Below are positions 16,001-19,920 of a DNA stretch of 19,920 nt, in pieces. A program made the position numbers and the translations under genes. The first letter of the stretch is position 1, and each line of letters starts with the position of its first letter. The DNA is from an uncultured bacterium (lineage in GTDB: Bacteria; Bacteroidota; Bacteroidia; Bacteroidales; Bacteroidaceae). Where the stretch lies: contig CAJMMQ010000028.1 in assembly GCA_905214625.1 (NCBI GenBank), forward strand, positions 1 through 19,920, written 5' to 3'. The notes under the pieces were generated by a model, which was not told the DNA's origin, searched no databases, and worked only from the letters and a program-made list of their open reading frames with translations.

Positions 16001-18473
16001 CCCTAATAATGCAGACATCTACAGCCGCGACTATCGCATCCGTCCGAGTGTCAAGCTGTTGAATAAAGGAAACAATGACAATTATTTGGGCCAGGTGGGC
16101 ATTTCATCGTTTGACGACGAGACAGACCTCGGCAACAACGCCCGCCTCGTTGATACCGACATCGATGTTGGCGCATACGAATACGAGGCACCGCTGCAGC
16201 CGATTGTTTACGTTAAGCCCGACCTTACGGGCACGGCGGACGGCAAGAGTTGGGAAACTGCTCTCGACGACCTGCAGGGTGCGGTAGACTTGGCAGGACT
16301 CTATGCGTTGGATAATTCGAAGACTGGTTACGTGTTTGTTCACGGAAATTACCACGACACAGGTTTGCTTAATCTGTCGCTCGGCGATACGAAAGTGTAT
16401 GGCGGAATGAACGACGAGCGCAGTAGTACTTCGTTGGGATATAATTATACTGATGACGACGTGAAAGCGATAGTTTCAGACTTGCTCGGCAAGCGCAAGG
16501 GCATTATAGAAAGTACCATCCGCTCGTCGTTGAATAATGTAACGGTAAGTGCGGACGGCAGCATTGTTGACGGCTTTGTGGTGACGGGAACGGCTACGGT
16601 CAACAGCGGTGCGCTCTCTACTTCGGTAGTTAATAACGATGTAAGCGGTGCGGCTGACGGCTTGCTGTATAACACTCTTGTGCTTGGTAATGTCAGCGGC
16701 GTAAAGGCTGTGAACGTAACGGCAACCGGCACGATTGCGGATGTTACGGACAACGGCAACAACCGTGCTTCTGTCAGCGAAACGAACACTTACGTTACGG
16801 ATGATTATTGGGAGTACCAGCTTATGGAGAGTTCTACAGATATTGATGCAGGAACGATTACCGACTTAAACTTAAAGGCTTACACTGATTTAGTCGGCCA
16901 TGAGCACGACTTGATAGGCAACCTGCGTATTCGCAACACTGTGGACAACGGTTGTTTCGAGACATGGGACATCAGCAACGATTACACTATTACCGCAGAC
17001 GACAAACCTGTGGGCAAGTCTGTTGTTTATGTACGTGAAGATAAAGAACTGTCTGTTGCAGCGGATGTTTATCCCAACGGCAACGCCTTCAACCCCGGTT
17101 TCTTGTTATTGCAACATCATGCCGGTCTGCGCGGCAACGGCAACTATATCAGTTTAGCCAATTTTGCTGTTGAACGTTACATAGAAAAAGATGGCGCAGC
17201 TCTTATATCCATGCCGTTCGATGTCAGCTCGTCAAGGAGTCTTATTGCCGGTATCACGCCGAAGCGTTACGACGGCAGTGTCCGTGCGGCTTATGATTAT
17301 AAGTTCGACGGCAACAACAGCACAGCATGGACAATGATAAATATAGATCAGGCCGAACTGTATGAGGGATTGCTCTTTGAAAACAATACAGGCAAGGAAC
17401 AGACACTTCGGTTCTACGGAAAGAGCACATCACCTTATACCGAAAATGGTGCAGACAAGACCATCTCGTTGATGAAATATAACTTCAATGACCCATGGAC
17501 ATCCACGACAACAGGAGGCAACCGCTTCACTCATAAGGAAAACATGAGCTGGAATCTCTTCGGCTCGCCTTATCTCTGTGCGATGAATTACGGCGACATG
17601 GAGTACGGCCGCGTTATTTACGGCTACGAAGGCGGTTATAAGACCGTAAAGACATACGGAGACAATGGAGATGTTGAAGGTTACATCCCTACCGGCAGTG
17701 CAGTATTTACGCAGACGGCAACACTGAATAATGAGGAAACATTCACCGTTAAGCAGCCATCCGGCAGCAAGAGCGGAAAAGCGTTTGGAAACATGTCGCA
17801 GCTGAGTCTGGAGCTGCATGCAACCGGCAACACCCGCGCTGCTGACGACAATGGCATGACCGACGTGCTGCAACTCAATACCGTAGAGTCCTCAATGTCA
17901 CGCAACGAGTTTGACATCAGCGGCGACGGCGTTAAATGGATGAATGTTACCGACAGCATACCGCAAATTTACGCAGAGCGCAACGGCGGACGTTACTCGC
18001 TGTTGTCTGCTGTCAATGAAAACGGTGAGGTGGCTGTAGGCGTAACACTGCCCGAACCGGGCATGTACACATTCTCTATACCTGAGACTTGCGATGCCGG
18101 CAGTTATGAGAGTGTTATACTGAAAGATGCCAAGACAGGCAAACAGGCCAATCTGCTTGATGGCAGCTACAACTTCACTTCAATTGACGGCGGCGACATA
18201 TCGGGACGCTTCACCATCAGTTTCAACCGTATGCTCGATGACGGCAGGAACGCTGACATACGCGCATGGTCGCCGTCACGCGACAGGGTGAGCGTAAGCG
18301 GTGTTGAGGCCGGCGACCGCATAGCTGTCTATTCTGCCGACGGTGTTCAGGCATCATCACACATCGCGTTATCTTCAGCCGAAAACATCCATGCAGCAGT
18401 GTCGGGTGTTGCAGTCGTGGAGATTACACGCGAAGGAAAAACCGTTGCCGTGAGAAAAATAAAAATGAAGTGA
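7044..18473 (+). CDS. Giant multi-module beta-helix adhesin with T9SS sorting signal
   Basis: This is a single uninterrupted 3809-residue secreted protein. Residues 1-26 are a signal peptide ending in IAQ. Residues 31 to about 3306 form eight tandem right-handed parallel beta-helix modules, each with an 'IYV..GxGDGSSWxxA...AL' opening, a 'DxIWVAAGTY' and 'GVxVYGGF' section, GGGIY/NNxxxN-type coils, and a 'DIGAYE' closing of the choice-of-anchor Q type. Residues about 3307-3734 are a non-repeat region that includes PGFLLLQHHAGLRGNGN, ISMPFDV and SWNLFGSPYLC. About 3735-3809 resembles a T9SS type A sorting domain. It is probably a very long cell-surface or secreted adhesin. Beta-helix proteins can also bind or cut glycans, but no catalytic site is recognised. 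It lies 118 bases behind the fimbrial genes, on the same strand, and is closed by a strong terminator. A second Met at residue 4 is an alternative start. Confidence 0.9.
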   Translation: MIRMRTLFRLYILLTLLCASVSSIAQSKASMVYYVSPTAKGTGDGSSWDNATTLSTALNTAQAGDQIWVQGFESITQAEQIYFPATTDGFTLKSGVQLYGGFKGDEINVNDRETLGKPYQMKYRTMLNGDIGNNDTHDDVNLIFPANTSRSDNATHVLTLNMDPSSSGNNNNYKTVVNGISIGNGHADGTGEKGGGIYIAGDNTGGGNYSIERCFITHNYATEGGGIYVASTVKNVNNGESLINQCAIYNNAAGVRSSLEDEGGGVYLAGDGTVVNCAVFNNENGGLCLSANAKAVNSTVARNTGGGIDMVNTPGGSQFNVFNTVVWGNSMLYSVTSPNFKYSAYSSAIENDGNGNLALSNYNYENDKSPYFEAPSSRTGFDRDFKWNTTAYPVWTWAILSDSYLVDKGNNDYYDSNAYGSSDMGGDARISGPDANSAVISIGAYEYQYLPASRIRYVKEGGTGDGSSWANASGNIQNMINDLADNNPQNQTGEVWVAAGTYVPKEQVISGKTYSASFRMRDGISVYGGFAGTEQTKQERKKGAMPWIYTNRTILEGSLYTASNTQWNDADKKWAVNSDSRHVVFFAPLPSEGKTGFNRITTLNGVTIRGGYAQGGVGADDFLTDRGAGVYMCVNAYLNECVVTENSATGNGGGVYLNGGRVLNSLVYNNNSDVNGGGVYVDNAGIVLASMVSNNSASNGGGVYLAHTGAWSDGQMHPEYLILSTSVISNNTSRQNGAVYCDRGGIVQQNTITNNYCPTATDNATSNASQTGGIYINEYALVFNSVIWNNIITTNNVPMYAKSPTAEKVRFLYNGVSGINNAVWNNTLQQEMISLSEKNNSVTEGVIDPEFDTSGTATNITAGNIQTAVGVQSGWKLATDGSAEGIDFYWEPVTGSNLRALGMTLGGLPSEVLMAPELDITNELFAQKPSLGAYNVDATQIKPQDTGSALVIYIDADCTDPTHQGDTWATAYRSLNEALTYFAGLSKTEVGNKRLEIHVLEGDLWPRYAYTNLDPKTATINIPVMASGQAVEIYGGYRRDAADPTNNTVLPRSPLTYRSILNANHEGKVMSDGFYHCITVAARAKAVIDGFHVINGYAAGEASRQYGAGLLVHDDAEVTLNNCIFENNTAVEGAAVDARNATLTMKNCVVNNNTNTTETASVVNARTLTMEHVTVVNNKGAAPANMGTSSFSAGNTSGTNSVDLISIGADGAKNFANPTNAAGATLGFDTYLGGYSEFRPLTSSTEADLINKATGTSTDNTHDITTINGRSLGGVPDLGAYEAILPESGVIYVRGDGNDNNNGSSWGTAFATLTKALEVAQSGDKIWVAAGTYTGTIKGNPNNVNASTNIHSQPYAYEMKDGVNVYGGFPDSGTPGENDRDPNTYKTYLQAQTSKPTYPQTSIYSSSWPNTGRVLAQREHFNTETVWDGLVIRYGSLNTGYRYSITGNIMNLDTKIIGECGGAGVYMMGNCVLENCIIEDNIILADKKNIISNSGGIHTVAGGVFCRGGVIRNCQIINNSLRVYSQQESGNGAAFSYGGGLYILNDEPYTAAIFNSLISGNRAEALEWNNQKVTYHTMAIGAGACQISGNFYNNTIVGNTAKTGDATYSNIMCGGMFVYSTAEIYNCIIYNNKEEGGRGIGISKPENLNLQVLSVDIPEGSSGDTPNNDGYSIMKDRIHVYYSNVGYTDAFGNANESSSLIHGDVTYASRHNVSGYPEFTDEQKGDYHLLTGSPAINTGTEAIPDGTDGYITIPDYDAEYTARIKDCGIDMGAFESENEGNIDYETVTEDDGSKKYIYYVTQNGSGLRSGGSVSDAACAMKLQMIFTAAGNAAATLTDGQVYVRIAGYEQGTNPFTYHANTLSSTNDPQSYTYVVPEGIIVEGGYTEEFTYREPNTYKTILSAVKEATTSTQEVNGYHAITFKPATVTSNPTGQDALTKTTIIDGLYLIDGSATSMAGTGNPKTRGGGAIVPGGAHVRNCVITRCEAIEGGGLYVLPGGLVSGCAIINNKAENGAGLYGDNTNVDKTNRVHIVSCTVTDNTASSTGGGLYLEDGAAMVLNSVFWGNTAPSDKNVSGVLTETYADDLWKTVFPGYATDDNEAVFYPFNNCYVETYEMPTNFENVSMTSDENVYFASTDRTLKVYSPLIKHGVTTGYYETLQTEANVSTDDMQGIERVQSGATRVDVGAYAFNGGVIPTDRLIKRIFVSKGTNVTLPDNTNIDDYIGRSFYTSVNWVDDALEYIREVRNNGVADENTQFEILIASGTYKPSMRREDASTAEADQRQNSYVVPQGVSIYGGFSGTELISSTAENQEDIETIPSVSGTFTCNGKISDILAAREYSDFNQNGINEPWELANQTILSGRINVSEKVKSVYHVVYSDAGTATTVNPVTLDGLTIMEGETYNVLSDAADKDEVGRGGGIYSNGVSYLINRCRLTNNLAVRGGAVYIRDAKLTIINSILAGNGTVDNPITTSDQQPPKGGAVYVAGVSQSPNTYAALYAVNTLWVNNETAGYGGAIGTNYAEGIVTHYDPAISLMNNTFARNKAKDNAVIYHHNAKNTIVNTLMWGNESEMDDLYTDEENLSISYSASDRHDLTAKGTGNILLSTDNMAVTGPRLAKPSTVAGVAGNDAYNLWNPASISVLTDAGDGTNPVKTGGVIDGAYKTWMESNASDYSTQYMGYADYLTTYLRYAGPLDENGKEMDKTIDIGVYEYQYELAFPKMDAIYVATIESGKGDGTNWANATSDIRGALVAMANPTGSQVNPYEKNKAVYIKAGEYSLPKLSAGTAFTVSMSTSDEFGESLTVKGSYNESGVQDFSQPTIITTQESNANETVSLMDVEANNKPVTIEGLTFINKNTTTAGGTGMQAGTTGGKLTLKQVAFRGNKANGLDIVSGSSGKILLVNTLFADGGTGLNGADSRTTVVNATFANNTVDLTTAASGNVPAVYNSVSWNNDTQNLTTDDTNNNVAIAGTVTNDDVNNGPNFRDPNNADIYSRDYRIRPSVKLLNKGNNDNYLGQVGISSFDDETDLGNNARLVDTDIDVGAYEYEAPLQPIVYVKPDLTGTADGKSWETALDDLQGAVDLAGLYALDNSKTGYVFVHGNYHDTGLLNLSLGDTKVYGGMNDERSSTSLGYNYTDDDVKAIVSDLLGKRKGIIESTIRSSLNNVTVSADGSIVDGFVVTGTATVNSGALSTSVVNNDVSGAADGLLYNTLVLGNVSGVKAVNVTATGTIADVTDNGNNRASVSETNTYVTDDYWEYQLMESSTDIDAGTITDLNLKAYTDLVGHEHDLIGNLRIRNTVDNGCFETWDISNDYTITADDKPVGKSVVYVREDKELSVAADVYPNGNAFNPGFLLLQHHAGLRGNGNYISLANFAVERYIEKDGAALISMPFDVSSSRSLIAGITPKRYDGSVRAAYDYKFDGNNSTAWTMINIDQAELYEGLLFENNTGKEQTLRFYGKSTSPYTENGADKTISLMKYNFNDPWTSTTTGGNRFTHKENMSWNLFGSPYLCAMNYGDMEYGRVIYGYEGGYKTVKTYGDNGDVEGYIPTGSAVFTQTATLNNEETFTVKQPSGSKSGKAFGNMSQLSLELHATGNTRAADDNGMTDVLQLNTVESSMSRNEFDISGDGVKWMNVTDSIPQIYAERNGGRYSLLSAVNENGEVAVGVTLPEPGMYTFSIPETCDAGSYESVILKDAKTGKQANLLDGSYNFTSIDGGDISGRFTISFNRMLDDGRNADIRAWSPSRDRVSVSGVEAGDRIAVYSADGVQASSHIALSSAENIHAAVSGVAVVEITREGKTVAVRKIKMK
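7134..16961 (+). repeat. Eight tandem beta-helix modules within the giant protein
   Basis: Approximate module borders in residues are 31-446, 454-936, 950-1283, 1290-1776, 1794-2190, 2204-2712, 2724-3047 and 3054-3306. Openings such as TGDGSSWDNA, TGDGSSWANA, NNGSSWGTA, GKGDGTNWANA and TADGKSWETA recur. Closings include SIGAYEY, SLGAYN, DLGAYE, DMGAFE, DVGAYAF, DIGVYEY and DVGAYEY. The modules vary in length and differ widely in sequence, so this is old duplication rather than a recent tandem array. Module 6 lacks the GDGSSW element, and module 8 is short and closes with the degenerate VDNGCFE. Confidence 0.8.
11285..12240 (+). other. AT-rich block inside module 4 of the giant gene
   Basis: Hand counts of 60-base samples give G+C of 23 (11281), 20 (11341), 16 (11461), 19 (11881) and 22 (12121). 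Flanking samples give 29 (11161 and 11221), 32 (12241) and 31 (9001). The frame stays open and the beta-helix pattern continues, so the block is a functional coding segment with a different compositional history. It covers roughly residues 1414-1732. The change at the right edge, close to 12240, is abrupt. Confidence 0.6.
18246..18470 (+). other. T9SS type A-like C-terminal sorting domain
   Basis: The last 75 residues read as a compact Ig-like strand set: a start near RAWSPSRDRVSVSG, GDRIAVYSADGVQ in the middle, and VAVVEITREGKTVAVRKIKMK-like strands ending in Lys. In the known family this domain takes the protein through the type IX pore and is removed on attachment to the cell surface. Assignment is from pattern only; T9SS core genes are not in this window. 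Confidence 0.7.
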
Positions 18474-18506
18474 TTCCAAAATTCTCAGTCTACATTACAT
18501 AAAGTT

Positions 18507-18541
18507 ATGCCGCATGGATACAGCCTAAGTCCATGCGGCAT
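18507..18541 (+). terminator. Intrinsic terminator of the giant gene
   Basis: ATGCCGCATGGA and TCCATGCGGCAT form a perfect 12-base stem with an 11-base loop, 33 bases after the stop codon, followed by TATTATT. It marks the likely end of the transcript that includes the giant gene. Confidence 0.85.
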
Positions 18542-18606
18542 TATTATTCCCGACAGGCCGCTATACCGCATTTTGTTTTGCCATATTTGCATATACCCAC
18601 ACCAGG

Positions 18607-18856
18607 TATTTGGATTTTTCAGTTTTCGCTTTTCATTATTCCCTTAAACCCAAATCAGTTATTAGAATTCGGTCTGGATTTTTGCTTTATATTGAGCGGA
18701 TTTTCGTTAGATTTTTCGCAGGCACTTTTATAATTCACAATTCATAATTGGCTATGCCGAACTTCGTTTCTTCACTCTTCCTTTAATCAGCATTTGGATT
18801 TTTCGGTTTTCATTTTTAACTTTTAATTTTTAATTAGCTAACGCTGAACTTCGTTT
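18607..18856. repeat. Two copies of a degenerate composite intergenic repeat
   Basis: Element A, TATTTGGATTTTTCAGTTTTC at 18607, recurs as CATTTGGATTTTTCGGTTTTC at 18791. Element B, AATTGGCTATGCCGAACTTCG at 18746, recurs as AATTAGCTAACGCTGAACTTCG at 18832. The A-to-B order is kept in both copies but the spacing differs (about 140 and 41 bases). Weaker GGATTTTTG/C copies lie between them (near 18675 and 18700). This T-rich DNA is non-coding; one open frame through it has no protein-like features. Confidence 0.5.
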
Positions 18857-19138
18857 GCGCTTAGCGCCTTGCGCCAATAGAAACAAAAAGACGGGCTGAA
18901 AGCATGAATTCACAAAATTGATAAAACTATATACGGTCTGATGACCGATTTGGGTTAAATTTTCATTTTGCATCAATGTTCCTTTCATACGCTTACACAT
19001 TGATTTCCGTTGACGCTCCCATAGTGCGGTATTTGAAAATTAAAATCATTTGGACGAAAAAATGGGCGGTTTTCGTGTGCAAGCGCAACCGGCAGTGATG
19101 CAGGACGTTACGCCGTTGTACGGATAAATGTGCAATGT
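18857..19138. other. Non-coding intergenic stretch
   Basis: I see no gene here. It has a small CGGTC-TGAT-GACCG hairpin at 18934-18947 and GCGC-rich short repeats near 18857-18876, with no strong promoter. The stretch 19239-19448 on the other side of the bidirectional terminator is likewise without a recognised gene; it contains only a GTAAA-CAAAC-TTTAC mini inverted repeat at 19272-19286. Confidence 0.5.
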
Positions 19139-19238
19139 CTTTAGCCCCGTTCCCGGCAAAAAAGCCGCTGTTTCAGCTAAAAAACAGGGCCGTCTGTGGT
19201 GAAAAAGCGGGCCACTTTTCACCCAAAAGTGGCCCGTT
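19139..19238 (+). ncRNA. Candidate small RNA with three successive hairpins
   Basis: About 100 bases contain CGGC-aaaaaa-GCCG (19154-19167), CTGTTT-cagctaaa-AAACAG (19168-19187) and a 12-base terminator stem (19208-19236), with no ORF. A possible -7 box with one mismatch, TAAATGTG, lies at 19125-19132, without a clear -33 box. The strong terminator needs an upstream transcript, and the giant gene already ended at 18541. The alternative is that it simply separates convergent transcription. Confidence 0.3.
19208..19236 (+). terminator. Strong bidirectional terminator
   Basis: CGGGCCACTTTT and AAAAGTGGCCCG form a perfect 12-base stem with a 5-base loop. On the + strand it is followed by TTAATTTTT, and on the - strand by CTTTTTC, so it can stop transcription from both sides. 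Confidence 0.85.
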
Positions 19239-19448
19239 AATTTTTCAAAAGCATGCCTTTTGCGCTATAATGTAAACAAACTTTACCGTGGCAACGGCAT
19301 TTGAGCCTCACGGATTTCTATTTCGTCTTAAAATCCTGACAAAACTCCGCTGACACTTTGATATGCCGCAGGCACCTTTCGCGAGCATGATGCTTTTACG
19401 GAAAAATTAAAGTATAACCACGGACGGTGTTAATTTTTTTTGAAAAGC

Positions 19449-19488
19449 TTTCGCAGTTATATATTTTTTTTATATATTTGCAAATATA
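19449..19488 (+). promoter_or_regulatory. Bacteroidales-type promoter within a palindrome
   Basis: TATATTTG at 19473-19480 matches TAnnTTTG exactly and is followed by C, as in many strong promoters of the group. TTTC at 19449-19452, about 20 bases upstream, is one base off the -33 TTTG. The -7 element is the left half of the perfect 16-base palindrome TATATTTGCAAATATA (19473-19488). A wider GTTATAT / ATATAAC pair (19456-19462, 19484-19490) surrounds it. Transcription would start just past 19485 and run toward the right edge. Confidence 0.65.
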
Positions 19489-19580
19489 ACTGATGACATA
19501 ATATAACGTACGCTGCCTCACGCAGCTCTCACACTACTGATTCTTACAATCGATTCATTATATAATATAACATAAGCATT

Positions 19581-19724
<144 letters not shown>

Positions 19725-19772
19725 CGAGACTTTTCCGCGCGCGTTAATATACACATTATCGTCAATATATAC

Positions 19773-19812
19773 AAAGGCATGCAGCTTGTTTTTCACAGGG
19801 CTGCATGCCTTT
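19773..19812 (+). terminator. Leader terminator or attenuator
   Basis: AAAGGCATGCAGC and GCTGCATGCCTTT form a perfect 13-base stem with a 14-base loop, followed by further Ts. It lies about 285 bases past the predicted start of transcription and 54 bases before the ATG at 19867. A third GGCATGCC at 19852-19859 can pair with either arm, which would allow a competing fold. Confidence 0.75.
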
Positions 19813-19866
19813 TTTGTGTCCTTGTACTCGCGCATGTGCCTGTGGCTTTTTGGCATGCCATTATTT

Positions 19867-19920
19867 ATGAAAAAACCGATAAACGATATGAAATACCCAA
19901 GAAGACTAATTACTGCAGTA
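19867..19920 (+). CDS. Start of a gene cut by the window edge
   Basis: ATG at 19867 opens a frame of 18 codons that is still open at the last base, reading MKKPINDMKYPRRLITAV. A second Met at 19888 followed by KYPRRLITAV looks like the basic start of a signal peptide and may be the true start. The same frame is open upstream as far as 19693. The product cannot be recognised from so little sequence. Confidence 0.55.
   Translation, partial: MKKPINDMKYPRRLITAV

Noticed and set aside
7134..16961. Giant gene modules as a recent tandem DNA duplication or CRISPR-like array
   Set aside because: Module lengths differ from about 250 to 510 residues and the DNA is highly diverged; only short glycine-rich and GAYE-type motifs are shared, and there are no spacer-repeat units.
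18533..18733. 66-codon open frame on the + strand after the giant gene
   Set aside because: It starts inside the terminator stem and runs through T-rich repetitive DNA; its Phe/Leu/Ile-rich product reflects base composition, with no motif.

Overview
The window looks like a Bacteroidales chromosome. I favour Prevotellaceae or a close relative, but the species cannot be named from sequence alone. The reasons are: Bacteroidales-only fimbrial families (DUF3575, DUF3868, FimA/Mfa1-type fimbrillins, FimB/Mfa2-type anchor); lipoboxes followed at once by acidic residues; -7 elements of the TAnnTTTG type; and a protein ending in what looks like a type IX secretion (T9SS) sorting domain. All confident genes are on the + strand.

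Layout. 1-240 is AT-rich upstream DNA with a possible promoter. 241-6925 is a fimbrial locus in the order DUF3575 envelope protein (241-825), DUF3868/OmpA-like/TPR protein (904-2280), a 494-base spacer, the major fimbrillin (2775-4466), a Mfa2/FimB-like anchor lipoprotein (4734-5759) and an accessory fimbrillin lipoprotein (5897-6925). 7044-18473 is one intact 3809-residue secreted giant. It is built from eight tandem right-handed beta-helix modules, each opening with an 'IYV...GDGSSW...AL' element and closing with a 'D-[IVLM]-G-A-[YF]-E' element, followed by a C-terminal region and a T9SS-like sorting domain. A strong terminator follows at 18507-18541. The last 1.4 kb is mostly non-coding. 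It holds degenerate repeats, a run of hairpins ending in a terminator with U-tracts on both strands (19208-19236), a good Bacteroidales-type promoter lying in a perfect palindrome (19473-19488), a 29-base AC dinucleotide tract inside a short ORF, another terminator, and the start of a gene that runs off the window.

How the genes may work together. The two envelope proteins could help assemble or anchor the fimbria, the Mfa2-like lipoprotein would anchor or cap its base, and the two fimbrillins would form shaft and tip. The giant beta-helix protein, presumably exported by the separate T9SS route, would be a long surface adhesin produced from the same locus. Base composition is mosaic. The body of the major fimbrillin and a block of about 950 bases inside the giant gene are much AT-richer than their surroundings, which suggests exchange of surface-exposed segments.

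The most unusual signal is at the right edge. The AC tract sits between a small ORF and an open frame that continues into the next gene. A gain of one AC unit would fuse them, so this may be a phase-variable or attenuated leader.
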